NCBI RefSeq assembly: GCF_039541855.1
Contig: NZ_BAABHA010000013.1
Span: 68,523 to 132,522 of the forward strand
Reading direction: 5' to 3'
Source of the DNA: Solirubrum koreensis
Lineage (GTDB): Bacteria; Bacteroidota; Bacteroidia; Cytophagales; Hymenobacteraceae
DNA: 64,000 nt
Both the position numbers and the translations under genes were made by a program. This document shows, piece after piece, positions 46,001-54,641 of this stretch; within the stretch, counting starts at the first letter, position 1, and each line of letters opens with the position of its first letter. Below the pieces are notes generated by a model. That model searched no databases and was not told the origin of the DNA. It saw only the letters and a program-made list of their open reading frames with translations.

Positions 46001-47035
46001 TTACATCTCGATGTCCAGTTCTGCGCCGCGGCGTCCGGGCTTCTCGGCCACATGCTCGGTGCGCTCGTCCTGGGTAGCCTGGGCGCGGCGAACCAGGTGC
46101 TGCACCGCGTGCAAGGCAGTAGCGGCCTTGCGCTGCGAGGCCGCAGCCTGCTCCCGGCCCGTGCGCAGCAGCTGCAGGGCGTTGTCGATGGGGCGGCCGT
46201 CGCGGGCCCGCTCCTCGACCCGGGCCAGCATCCGGTAAAAGGTTTTGTCGAATGCCCGGGCCACGGCAATGCCCTGCACCGCGTCCGGCGCCAGGTGCTG
46301 CTCGCGCGGCACCAGCAGGTTGATGCGCGCCACCCGTTCGGCAATCTTGTTCAGCCGGCCCGCGTCGTAAGTGGTATCCCGCTCCCGGCTACCCTTGGGC
46401 CGTAGCTTCTCATGCTCCTGGGCCACGTAGCCAAACTGCTTCTCGAACTGCCGGCCCGCCGCGGCCTGCCAGCGCATCAAGTCAAACCGCTGCCGGCGCC
46501 CGCCGGGGTTGAGGGTAATCTTCTGCTCCGCGTCGCGGGCACTCACGATGACGTGCACGTGGGCCTGCAGGCCCGCCCGCTTCTCCCCTACTTTGGCTGT
46601 GCCGACCACGACTTCGGGGTCCGTGCCCCGGTGGGTACGGTCCTGATGCAACACGGCGCCCCACACAATATCCTGGCTGCCCAGCTGTCGGCCGCTGGCC
46701 AGGTTAAAGTTCTGCGCGTACTGCTGCATCACCTGCCGGGTGTAGGCCCGGAGCTTGTCGGGGTCGCTGCCGATGTGGGCCAGCTCCTGCTCGCTCGGGC
46801 TCAGCACCAAGGAGTAGAATTTAGCCTCGCCAGACCGCAGGCCTTTGACGTTGGTGTCGATGTTTTGCTGCACCTGCGCGGCGCTCAGCTCGTTCGCGTC
46901 GGCGCTGAAGAACGTGGTTTTCCGTCCCTCCCCTAATGCTTCGTGCTGCAGGTATTGCAGCGTCTGCGCGCTGCTACCGGTGTTGGTATAAGCGGCTTTG
47001 CCGTGCGTTTTGGGGTTGATTAATTTGACGTACAT
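46001..47035 (-). CDS. relaxase/mobilisation protein (DUF5712-like)
   Basis: A 344-residue protein starting MYVKLINPKTHGKAAYTNTG. It carries the relaxase histidine motif in LQAHVHVIVSARD (HxH metal site) and an N-terminal KFYSLVLSPSEQEL strand, like Bacteroidota MobB/DUF5712 relaxases. A C-terminal helical region ends near the start of the coupling-protein gene 37 bp away. It should nick at oriT and carry the strand. The nick site is probably close to the accessory gene upstream but is not identified. Confidence 0.85.
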   Translation of the reverse strand: MYVKLINPKTHGKAAYTNTGSSAQTLQYLQHEALGEGRKTTFFSADANELSAAQVQQNIDTNVKGLRSGEAKFYSLVLSPSEQELAHIGSDPDKLRAYTRQVMQQYAQNFNLASGRQLGSQDIVWGAVLHQDRTHRGTDPEVVVGTAKVGEKRAGLQAHVHVIVSARDAEQKITLNPGGRRQRFDLMRWQAAAGRQFEKQFGYVAQEHEKLRPKGSRERDTTYDAGRLNKIAERVARINLLVPREQHLAPDAVQGIAVARAFDKTFYRMLARVEERARDGRPIDNALQLLRTGREQAAASQRKAATALHAVQHLVRRAQATQDERTEHVAEKPGRRGAELDIEM

Positions 47036-47085
47036 CCGGGCGTATACAGGTATTTTCTGGGTGTATTGCAGGTGCTTTTTCTTCC

Positions 47086-47601
47086 CTATTGCCCCTGCCC
47101 TGCCGCCGGTTCGACTGGCTTATCACGCTTACCCGGTCCCGCTTTTTTGGCTACTTCCAGCGCTTCTTTTACCTGCTTTTCCACGGCTTCCTCGTTGCGC
47201 TGACGCAGCAGTTGCAGGGCCTGCTGCTGCCGTTGCAGCTGCGCCTCGCTGAGCGTTTCCAGCTGCGCGTTGAGGTTGCCCACCAGGATTTCATTCAGGC
47301 GCAGCACCCGCTCCAGCGTGATGCGGGTACGCAGCATCTCCTCCAGCATGGCCGTTAGCAGCGTGCGCTCCTGCTCTTGCATAAACCCGAATACCCGGTC
47401 CCCTAGCTTCTTTATCTGCTGCATGATGAGCTGCCCCTCGCGGGCATCCGTCTCCCGTGGGTCCAGGCCCCGGGCGGCAAAGTATTCCACCGCCGCGCTG
47501 GCGTACACCCCCAGGCTGGTACCGACTTCCGCCGCAGCCGCCTCAGCTTTCCGGTGGGCGCTTTTGTCCAGGGTGACCCGCTTGCGTAGCTCCGTGCTCA
47601 T
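47086..47601 (-). CDS. BtgA-like mobilisation accessory protein
   Basis: A 171-residue protein. The N-terminal MSTELRKRVTLDKSAHRKAEAAAAEVG is a ribbon-helix-helix DNA-binding unit. It is followed by helices ending in a long Gln/Glu coiled coil (residues about 110-155). This is the architecture of BtgA-type transfer factors of Bacteroides plasmids, which bind oriT and recruit the relaxase. It is first in the minus-strand operon of accessory protein, relaxase, coupling protein, antitoxin and toxin. Confidence 0.8.
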   Translation of the reverse strand: MSTELRKRVTLDKSAHRKAEAAAAEVGTSLGVYASAAVEYFAARGLDPRETDAREGQLIMQQIKKLGDRVFGFMQEQERTLLTAMLEEMLRTRITLERVLRLNEILVGNLNAQLETLSEAQLQRQQQALQLLRQRNEEAVEKQVKEALEVAKKAGPGKRDKPVEPAAGQGQ

Positions 47602-48010
47602 CGTGTTGTTTCTAGTTTAGCAGCCCCGGTGGGCCATTTTTCATGCTTTGAATCAGCTACTTAACTTTCCATGGCCCACAAATCAGCTCTGCTGAGTTAT
47701 AAGCACCTCAAGACTAGAGCATTAGCCCTTGGATTGGGTTGTTCTTCTTGCTGAGATTATTCTATGGTTAGCAAAAAGTTAGTGAGAAGCTAGTACGCAG
47801 CTTTGCACCTCTGTGTTAGCAGTTGGTCCTTTTTTCCCTACCGCCCCCTTCGCGTGTGCTCTGCTGGCTGCCCGAATGGATGTAAGTCAGTGTTCTGCTG
47901 GGCTGGCTTAGCGTGCTGATTTGGCACTTTGACAGAACCTCCCTGACTTCCTATACATTCACCTAGAGCCAATCAGTCAGGCTTTTTAATGGGTACCACT
48001 CCACTTGTAG
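47602..48010. other. intergenic stretch, likely oriT and promoter region
   Basis: No gene. It lies between the divergent mobilisation operon and the partition locus, where oriT would be expected. Sequences such as TTAGTGAGAAGCTAGTACG and a CTCTGCTGGCTGCCCG stretch are present, but I cannot point to a nick site. T-rich tracts increase toward the TTCTG array. Confidence 0.4.
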
Positions 48011-48427
48011 TTCTGCAATTCTGTATTTCTGTTGCTACAAGCATACCAATTACTACTTTGTGGCAGTGTTGGCGTCGTAGAGGTTCTGTTTTTCTGTTTT
48101 TCTGCTTTTCTGCAGCTCTATTGAAACCGCACCTACTTAAACTGGGACTTTGCTTTTTTGCTTTCTACAATCCTGCTTTTCTGTATTTCTGTTGTTGTAA
48201 ATAAATAGCAACGTGTGCTACGTTTTGCAGATTGATTATTCTGCAGTCGTGCAATTCTGCAGAACCAACTTTCTGCTAATCTGCTTTTGTGTTCTTTTGC
48301 TTTTCTGTTTTTCTGTTGTTTTGTATTTATACTTAATAACGGATTAACAGAAGTGTGATTCTGTTTTACTGCGTAACAACATTTCTGCTTTTTCTCAAAA
48401 GTGAGGTTCTGTGTTTCTGCTTTTCTA
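48011..48427. repeat. TTCTG octamer array, candidate plasmid centromere (parS)
   Basis: TTCTGnnn units recur with an 8-bp period. Perfect boxes start at 48011, 48019, 48027; 48084, 48092, 48100, 48108; 48179, 48187 (with TCCTG at 48171); then 48239, 48255, 48271, 48303, 48311, 48359, 48383, 48407 and 48415. From 48239 to 48423 every box falls on the same 8-bp register, with weaker boxes between (ATCTG 48279, TACTG 48367, TTCTA 48423). The array ends 72 bp before parA. Ribbon-helix-helix partition proteins bind short tandem boxes of 7-8 bp, so this is a likely centromere and operator. Confidence 0.7.
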
Positions 48428-48498
48428 TTACTTTTGGCTCACCATCCCGCTGGCCCTCGTGACCGGCCGCTACTCACGTCCTCAACCCCGTACTAATT

Positions 48499-49266
48499 AT
48501 GTCCAAGGTTATCAGCTTTGCCACCCAGAAGGGGGGCTCCGGAAAATCCACCCTGGCCCTCGTACTTGCCGCCCCGCTGGCCACCGAGTACGGCCTGCGC
48601 ATCGCCGTCCTGGACTGCGACTACCAGCAGAGCATCGTCAAGACCCGCGAGCAGGTGGACGCGGCCAACTTCGCCAAGTTGCGCGAAGCCAACCCCGACG
48701 CGCAGTACCCCTACGACGTGTACCCCTGGCAGCTGAGTCGCATTTTCGACTTCATTGACAACCCCGAGCACACCTACGACCTGATTATCATCGACGTGCC
48801 GGGCCGCGCTGATGGCGACGACGTGTTCAACGCCCTGACGGCCTGTGACGCCGTGATTGTGCCCCTGGTGTCGGATTACCTGGACCGGGCATCTACGGCC
48901 GAGTTCATGACCATCCTGGAAGCCATCAAGAAAGCCGCCGACGACGCGCAGATTGACTTTCAGTACTACGGCCTGCCCACCAAGCGCGTGGCGGGGCAGC
49001 GGGAGGAGAAGGAGATGGACGACTACATCGACGGGCTGGGCCTTTCGCGCTTCAACTCCTACCTGGGCCACCGCAAGGCCTACACCCGGGCCTCGACGCT
49101 TTACAGCCTGCTCAACCCGGCCTGGGCGCGCTACGCCGGCGGCACCAAGGACACCAGCGACGAAATTCGCCGCGTGTGCGAGGAGCTCATCGAGCGTCTG
49201 GGCCTGCCCGACCGCCGCGCCACGGCTGCCGCTTCTGTATCCACCGCTTCAACCTCCGCAAAATAA
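48499..49266 (+). CDS. parA: ParA-type partition ATPase
   Basis: A 255-residue ParA/MinD-family ATPase with the deviant Walker A FATQKGGSGKSTLAL at residues 7-21, then VLDCDYQQSI and YDLIIIDVPGRADGD (Walker A' and B). Length without an N-terminal HTH puts it among small type Ib ParA proteins that pair with a small ribbon-helix-helix-type ParB. It is followed with a 1-base stop/start overlap (TAATG) by the parB-like gene, and preceded by the TTCTG array. Confidence 0.93.
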   Translation: MSKVISFATQKGGSGKSTLALVLAAPLATEYGLRIAVLDCDYQQSIVKTREQVDAANFAKLREANPDAQYPYDVYPWQLSRIFDFIDNPEHTYDLIIIDVPGRADGDDVFNALTACDAVIVPLVSDYLDRASTAEFMTILEAIKKAADDAQIDFQYYGLPTKRVAGQREEKEMDDYIDGLGLSRFNSYLGHRKAYTRASTLYSLLNPAWARYAGGTKDTSDEIRRVCEELIERLGLPDRRATAAASVSTASTSAK

Positions 49267-49742
49267 TGGGCTTCGAGAAACCACAAATCACCCCGCGCCG
49301 CCGCATTGAAGTGCCCGAAGAAGCCCGCCAGCAGGCCCGGGCCGGAATGGGAGGGGAGGCCACCCGCACGGCTACCACGGCGCCCGTCCCGGTAGAACCC
49401 ATCGCGGCACCCGCTGCAGCAGTAGCTCCTGCACCAGTGCCTGCGCCGGTAGAAGCACAAGCGCCAGCAGCCGCTGCTCCGATAATTCCGGCTGCTACAC
49501 CCGTACGCGCCTCTACACGGGGACGCAAGCCCGCCGCAGCAGCTGCGCCTGCCTCGGAGGCCGAAGTACCGCTGCACACGGTCCAAATCGCTAAATCCGT
49601 GGTGCAGGAGATTAAGATGAGCCTGCTGCTGGTCGCGCCGGGTCCGGACGCGCCCACGACCATCAAGAATTACCTGGAAGCCGCCCACCGGCACTACGAC
49701 GCTTACCTGCGCAAAACCGGAAAGCTGCCACCCGCCAAATAG
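49266..49742 (+). CDS. small ParB-like centromere-binding partner
   Basis: A 158-residue protein. A short basic N-terminus (KPQITPRRRIEVPEEARQQ) precedes a long Ala/Pro-rich disordered linker (residues about 30-95). A compact C-terminal part (HTVQIAKSVVQEIKMSL, then TIKNYLEAAHRHYDAYL) is compatible with a ribbon-helix-helix or DUF3408-like fold. Small, partly disordered partners of ParA behave this way. Identification depends on the coupled position behind parA. Confidence 0.65.
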   Translation: MGFEKPQITPRRRIEVPEEARQQARAGMGGEATRTATTAPVPVEPIAAPAAAVAPAPVPAPVEAQAPAAAAPIIPAATPVRASTRGRKPAAAAAPASEAEVPLHTVQIAKSVVQEIKMSLLLVAPGPDAPTTIKNYLEAAHRHYDAYLRKTGKLPPAK

Positions 49743-49761
49743 GGGAGGGGCTTCTGGTTGT

Positions 49762-49807
49762 AAAACGGGTAACAGCAGCCGCTGCGGGGGCTGCTGTTAC
49801 CCGTTTT
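49762..49807. terminator. perfect bidirectional terminator hairpin
   Basis: Two perfect 19-bp arms (AAAACGGGTAACAGCAGCC and its complement) with an 8-nt loop. The A4 and T4 tails at the arm ends give a U-tract in both directions. It separates the parAB operon from the convergent hybrid kinase gene and should terminate both. Confidence 0.85.
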
Positions 49808-49854
49808 GGGCGGTGGGGGAGGGGAGGGCGCTCAGAGCGGCAACGGCAGGAAGG

Positions 49855-51777
49855 CTAGCTCACGCCCAGCACTTCGGTCAGGGTTTGGTAAAGCAGCGCC
49901 TCGTCGAAGGGCTTGGCCACGCAGGCCTGCATGCCGGCGGCCAGGCACTGCTGCCGGTCCGCCTCGAAGGCGTTGGCCGTCAGAGCCACGATGGGCACGC
50001 CGGCGAGCGCCGGGTCGGGCAGGGCCCGGATGGCCGCCGTGGCCTCCAACCCGCTCATGCCGGGCATCTGCACGTCCATCAGCACCACGTCGTAGGGGTG
50101 GGCGGCAGCCCGTGCCACGCCCGCTGCCCCGTCTTCAGCCTCGTCATACACCATGCCCCACTCCTCCAGCAGCAGGCCCGCCACCAGGCGGTTGATTTCG
50201 TTGTCTTCCACCAGCAGCAGCCGGCGGCCGCGCAGGCCGGCAAACGAGGGAGGCGCGGGGGAACCGGTCGGGTCAGGAGCCGCCTCGGTTGCCCGGGGCA
50301 GGGTGATGGTGAAGGCGAAAGTGCTGCCTTCGCCCAGGGTACTTTCCACGGTAAGTTCGCCGCCCATTTCCTGGACCAGGGCCCGGCTGATGCTCAGTCC
50401 CAGGCCCGTGCCGCCGAACTGCCGCGACGTGTCGGCGTAGGCCTGGGTGAAGTCTTCGAAAATGCGCTCCAGCTTATCGGGCGCAATGCCCACGCCGGTG
50501 TCGCGGAAGCTGAACTCGATGGTAAGGGTATCCTCGGTTTCCCCCACCTGGTAGCCGCTGGCCGTAATCTGCCCGCCCGCCGGCGTGAACTTGATGGCGT
50601 TGGAGAGCAGGTTGAGCACCACCTGGCTCAGGCGCTGCAAGTCGCCCACCACCCGCGGGTTGGGGCAGGAGTCCTGCAGGCGGTTGGCCACCACCGTGAT
50701 GCCCTTTTCCTGGGCCTGCTGCAGCAGCGGCGAGGCGGCTTGAAACAGCATCTCGCACACGTCGAACGCGTCCTGGGCCAGCTCCAGCTTGCCGGAGGTA
50801 ATCTTGGCCATGTCCAGCACGTCGTTGATGATGCCCAGCAGGTGCCGGCCCGAGGCCAGCACAATCTGCAGCAGTTCCTGCTGGCGCGCGTTGAGCGGGG
50901 TCTTGGCCAGTTGTGCCGCGATGCCCAGCACGCCGTTGAGTGGCGTGCGGATTTCGTGGCTCATGTTGGCCAGAAAGTTGGCCCGGGCCGTAGCGGCGGC
51001 TTCGGCCGCTTCGCGGGCCTGCCGGAGCTCGGTCACGTCGGTGCTCACCCCCAGCACGTGCACCGAGCCGCTTTCCCAGGCTAGCGGACGCTTCACGGTC
51101 TGCAGGCAGCGGTTTTCCCCGCTGGGCAGGGCCACGCCCTCCTCCACTACGTGCTGCTGGCCGGTGGCCAGAACCTGGGCGTCGACGGCGGCGTACGCGG
51201 CCCGCTGCTCGGCCTGACGGGCGGCAATTTCCGGGGTGGGGGTGGACTCCGCCAGCAGATTGACCAGCTCCTGCGCCGCCCGGTTCCGGTACACGTAGCG
51301 GCCGGCCGCGTCGCGCACGTACACCAGGCTGGGCAGCGCGTCGAGTACCTGCTCGGTGAAGGCCTGCTGGCGGGCGCGCTGGGTTTCGGCCCGGACCCGG
51401 TCGGTGACTTCGGTCAGGTACAGCGTTACCTGCTGAACCGCCGCGTCGGGTACGATGCACACGGAAAAGTGACGGTCGGCCGCGGCAAAGTCGCGGCGCA
51501 GCTCGCAGTCCGTGCGCAGGGACTCCTCCACCCAGGCCTGCACGGCCGGGCGGAGCAGCGAGCTGCTGGTCCCCAATTCCTGCTGTAAGCGCTCGGCGGC
51601 AGGGTTGGCGTACAGCAGCTGGGCCCCGACCTGCAGCCGGTAGATGGGGTTGGGGTTTTGCGCCAGGATGCGGGTGAGCTGGCGCTGCTCGCTTAATTCC
51701 TGCGTCAATTCATCCAGCGCCGCGTGGGCCTCCGGCAACGTTGCGGGACGCTTCGTGGCAGTGAGTGGCAACTTCAT
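49855..51777 (-). CDS. soluble hybrid histidine kinase (PAS-HisKA-HATPase-REC)
   Basis: A 640-residue protein without membrane segments. A short coiled coil is followed by two PAS-like domains (PNPIYRLQVGAQLLYANPAAER; PSLVYVRDAAGRYVYRNRAAQELV). The HisKA domain has FLANMSHEIRTPLNGVLG. The HATPase has VLNLLSNAIKFTPAGG and FGGTGLGLSISRALVQEMGGEL. A C-terminal receiver has LLLVEDNEINR and the phosphoacceptor in VVLMDVQMPGMSG. The start at 51777 is preferred over an open extension to 51831. No partner regulator is adjacent, so the target is unknown. It is unrelated to the plasmid functions on either side. Confidence 0.92.
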   Translation of the reverse strand: MKLPLTATKRPATLPEAHAALDELTQELSEQRQLTRILAQNPNPIYRLQVGAQLLYANPAAERLQQELGTSSSLLRPAVQAWVEESLRTDCELRRDFAAADRHFSVCIVPDAAVQQVTLYLTEVTDRVRAETQRARQQAFTEQVLDALPSLVYVRDAAGRYVYRNRAAQELVNLLAESTPTPEIAARQAEQRAAYAAVDAQVLATGQQHVVEEGVALPSGENRCLQTVKRPLAWESGSVHVLGVSTDVTELRQAREAAEAAATARANFLANMSHEIRTPLNGVLGIAAQLAKTPLNARQQELLQIVLASGRHLLGIINDVLDMAKITSGKLELAQDAFDVCEMLFQAASPLLQQAQEKGITVVANRLQDSCPNPRVVGDLQRLSQVVLNLLSNAIKFTPAGGQITASGYQVGETEDTLTIEFSFRDTGVGIAPDKLERIFEDFTQAYADTSRQFGGTGLGLSISRALVQEMGGELTVESTLGEGSTFAFTITLPRATEAAPDPTGSPAPPSFAGLRGRRLLLVEDNEINRLVAGLLLEEWGMVYDEAEDGAAGVARAAAHPYDVVLMDVQMPGMSGLEATAAIRALPDPALAGVPIVALTANAFEADRQQCLAAGMQACVAKPFDEALLYQTLTEVLGVS

Positions 51778-52303
51778 TGTACTAAGCACTTGCGGCAAGA
51801 CGGTGGTATCCAGCCGCGCCAGGCGCGGCAAAGGTCGGCAGTATCCTTGTATTGTGCAAATTATTCGTCTGGTTGGAACGTTGCATAAGGGCCTGGAACG
51901 TGCTGCTCAGAACTTAGGCATGGGCCTAACTTGGCAATGAACAGCATTGTTGGGTTGTGGTGAGGGGTCTGCTACCGGTTTGAGCACCGGCGGCTGGCGC
52001 GCCCAGGCTTTTGTACGTAATCCAAATAACCACCTCCGCAAGTAACAGGCAGCTGACCCGCTTACCCTAGTGCAACAAAAGCAGTGCACCTATGGCCTGT
52101 TGCTGAGCTTTACACAAGCCCGGCGGCAATTCTCATCTCTCACATTTTATAAGTCATGCTCCCGGTACCGGCGCCGGCAGTTTGCCCCACGGGGCAGAGG
52201 TAACATCAAGAAAAAATCCGGTTTAACCCCCGCGACAGAAGGCCTGAATGGGTTTTTTGAAGGCAAAACCGTGGGTTTACTGGGGTTGGGGAGTTGAGGT
52301 TTC
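51778..52303. other. intergenic stretch with one outlying iteron
   Basis: No gene. It contains a GCCGCGCC/GGCGCGGC hairpin shortly upstream of the kinase start (near 51811-51828). One CACATTTTATAAGTC sequence at 52141-52155 differs from the origin iterons by one base and has the same orientation as the right-hand group. Confidence 0.45.
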
Positions 52304-52858
52304 GCTTATAAAACGTGCTAGTTTGCGTCGGTGTCAGGCTGCCCGACTTATAAAACGTGGTAATTCATTGTTAGTAAGAAGTTAGTATAAAATTAGCAAC
52401 GGCTACTCTGACCGGTTATAGAGCTGGAATGGCTTATAAAAAGTGGTGCAAGTGTGGGGTAGGCCCACAGCTGGTCGAAACTGAGGCCACTTATGAAACG
52501 TGGTTTTAAAGCGCTAATGTTCTGCATTAGCTTAGAAAAGTGCAATCACTTCGGTCGGTTGGTGCATCTCCTTTTTTGTTGTTTTTTTGTTTGTCTCTGG
52601 CCCGGGATTTGGATGACCACCTTAAAAGCTATTTCCCAGGGTGCATCAACAACCTTTGTGAGTTTATTTGTTAATCCTTGTCTATTTGTAGGGCTCACAA
52701 GTGCCTGATAATCAATAGTATATAATGGTATAAAACCACTTTTTATAAGCAAAAAACCACTTTTTATACCTTTTATTACCACGTTTTATAAGTGAACTCT
52801 CACGTTTTATAAGTCTACGGACCACGTTTTATAAGTCAAAAACCACGTCCAACTACCA
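52304..52858. other. iteron-containing plasmid replication origin (oriV)
   Basis: Copies of CTTATAAAACGTGG face each other in two groups. The left group (plus orientation) lies at 52304-52317, 52346-52360, 52431-52446 and 52488-52504. The right group (minus orientation, CCACGTTTTATAAG) starts at 52736, 52757, 52779, 52800 and 52822, with a degenerate sixth at 52843. The right group has a 21-22 bp period, two helical turns, so all boxes face one side of the DNA. Between the groups is a T-rich stretch suitable for unwinding. The Rep_3-type initiator gene follows directly. Binding near its promoter would also autoregulate repB. Confidence 0.8.
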
Positions 52859-52884
52859 CTGTGGTTTTTTATCTGCCGGCAGCT

Positions 52885-52892
52885 TACATTTG
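52885..52892 (+). promoter_or_regulatory. -7 box of the repB promoter
   Basis: TACATTTG matches TAnnTTTG and lies 30 bp before the repB ATG. The -33 region falls just beside the last degenerate iteron, which fits iteron-based autorepression. Confidence 0.45.
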
Positions 52893-52922
52893 CCTTATTC
52901 CTGCCGCCTTATGTCCTAGTCT

Positions 52923-53873
52923 ATGAAGCCTGAAGATACCGCCGTTGTACTTGTGGAGCCCGCGCCGGTCCCGGTTGTCCGCCAGCACAACGCCATCACC
53001 CAGGCCCGCTACGACTACACGGCCTGCCAGCTCGACATCTTCTTTTACCTGCTCTCCCGGCTGCGACGGGACGACACGGCTGACCAAGAGTACACCATCT
53101 ACGTCAAGGACGTGGAGGCCCTGACCGGACGGCAGTGGAACTACCAGCAGCTGCGCGAGGCCACGGCCGACATGGGCTCGCGCATGTTCGAGGTAGAGAA
53201 CGAGCGCACCTACCAGCAGCTGTGGATGTTTCAGCGGGTGGAGTACATTAAGGGCAAGGGCTGTTTGCAGATTCAACTGGCGGCGCCCATCCGGCCCTTC
53301 CTGTTCAACCTCAAGGAAAACTTCACCTCATACCAGCTGCACTCGGCCCTGAAGCTGAGCAGCAAGTACGCCAAGCGCATCTACCAGCTCGTGAGCCAGT
53401 GGAAGGATAAGACGAGCACGCGCACCTACCCGCTGGACGAATTCAAGCAGATGCTGCACCTGAAGGACCCCAAGGGCAAGGAGCCGGAACTGTTTCAGAA
53501 CATCAGCCAGCTCAAGGCCCGGGTGCTCGACATTGCCGTGCGTCAGGTCAGCGAGCACACCGACCTGAAGATTGACTACGAGCTGGTCAAAAAGGGGCGT
53601 GCCTACGACGCGGTGCGCTTCACCATCGCGCGTCAGCACCCCCAGCAGCTGCCCATTCCCTTCGAGCAGCCTGCCGAGGATGCCCGCGCGCACGCGGCCC
53701 GCCAGCACCTGGAAATGCTGGGCATTACCCAGCCCCAGCTGGTGGCCACCATTCTGGGCGACCCCAAGCACCTGGACCAACTCTTCAAGTTTACCTACCA
53801 GCTTAAAACCGACAAGGTAAAGGCGACCAAAAATCCCGGCGGGCTGTTCCTGAAAATCTGCGGCCTGCGCTAA
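52923..53873 (+). CDS. repB: Rep_3-family plasmid replication initiator
   Basis: A 316-residue initiator of the Rep_3/RepB family with two winged-helix domains. The first carries QHNAITQARYDYTACQLDIFFYLLSRL and later YIKGKGCLQIQLAAPIRPFL. The second follows LKENFTSYQLHSALKLSSKYAKRIYQLV, the most conserved Rep_3 segment. It should bind the iterons at 52304-52858 and open the origin. The C-terminal 60 residues are helical. This gene and the iterons are the main evidence that the region is a plasmid. Confidence 0.93.
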   Translation: MKPEDTAVVLVEPAPVPVVRQHNAITQARYDYTACQLDIFFYLLSRLRRDDTADQEYTIYVKDVEALTGRQWNYQQLREATADMGSRMFEVENERTYQQLWMFQRVEYIKGKGCLQIQLAAPIRPFLFNLKENFTSYQLHSALKLSSKYAKRIYQLVSQWKDKTSTRTYPLDEFKQMLHLKDPKGKEPELFQNISQLKARVLDIAVRQVSEHTDLKIDYELVKKGRAYDAVRFTIARQHPQQLPIPFEQPAEDARAHAARQHLEMLGITQPQLVATILGDPKHLDQLFKFTYQLKTDKVKATKNPGGLFLKICGLR

Positions 53874-53909
53874 GGCCCGCCATAGCCCGTCCCGGCCTAG
53901 ACGTTTCAG

Positions 53910-54503
53910 CTACCATTTGATGCGAAACCACTTGAGCAGCGGCGGCGAATTGGCCGGGGTGGCTTCCTTTTCAACGCGAATCCGCAGACTTTGCTCGGGG
54001 CGGAACTTGCGGGCCATGCCTGTTAGCAGGCCATGCTCAAACGCCACGGGGGTGGGGGTCAGGCAGAGCACCCGCACATCGCCAGGAGCTAGTTGTTGCA
54101 CCCGATAATACCCAATGTTCTCGCCCTCCACGTTGCTGCGGCACGCCTCGTCCAGCGCGCTCAGCGCATCGTTCAGGGAGGTCAGCCCGGCCGGCCACCG
54201 GCTGCAAGTCACGATGTGCAACCCAACGGCATACACCGTTTGCTCACCGTAGGTGTGTTCTACATCCGCCAACAGGTCCAGCCATGCTTGCAGGGGATAC
54301 CAATTGCCTACTTTGGGTGCAGCAGGCAGGCCGTGCTGCCGCAGCAGGTGCTGCGCGTGGTACCGAACCTGAAAGGCTTCCAAAAGCGCCTGTAGCGTGT
54401 CCCCGTTGACCTCAGCCGCAGGGTCGAAGGAGATGTAGGAATGCACGGCCTGGGATAAATTGAATTGAGGCAAGATGGAATAAGGCCAAAGATAGAAACT
54501 CAT
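53910..54503 (-). CDS. hypothetical protein
   Basis: A 197-residue protein starting MSFYLWPYSILPQFNLSQAV. I cannot name a family. The middle has YPLQAWLDLLADVEHTYGEQTVYAVGLHIV and the C-terminal half has ENIGYYRVQQLAPGDVRVLCLTPTPVAFEHGLLTGMARKF, which reads as alternating strands and a helix of a compact ligand-binding alpha/beta domain. There is no signal peptide. It converges with repB, and its upstream region holds one copy of a 36-bp direct repeat. Confidence 0.65.
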   Translation of the reverse strand: MSFYLWPYSILPQFNLSQAVHSYISFDPAAEVNGDTLQALLEAFQVRYHAQHLLRQHGLPAAPKVGNWYPLQAWLDLLADVEHTYGEQTVYAVGLHIVTCSRWPAGLTSLNDALSALDEACRSNVEGENIGYYRVQQLAPGDVRVLCLTPTPVAFEHGLLTGMARKFRPEQSLRIRVEKEATPANSPPLLKWFRIKW

Positions 54504-54518
54504 GCAGTAGAAAAACTC

Positions 54519-54641
54519 TGGCCTTGGTTAAAAGTTTGGTACAAAAGTTAAACGACGTCTGTATAAGTACTAGACGCGTGTAACCCCGGGCAATCACCGA
54601 AAAGTGGCCTTGGTTAAAAGTTTGGTACAAAGGTTAAACGA
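54519..54641. repeat. 36-bp direct repeat, two copies
   Basis: The sequence starting TGGCCTTGGTTAAAAGTTTG and ending GTTAAACGA occurs at about 54519-54554 and again at about 54606-54641, with a single base difference and 87 bp between starts. The second copy covers the stop codon of the transposase fragment. The first lies just upstream of the 53910-54503 gene. The event that made the duplication is unknown. Confidence 0.75.

Noticed and set aside
48011..48427. CRISPR array
   Set aside because: Units are 5-bp boxes every 8 bp without distinct spacers, and no cas gene is present; a centromere array fits better.
49813..51084. 423-residue plus-strand frame opposite the hybrid kinase
   Set aside because: Antisense shadow in a high-GC gene; no recognisable motif.
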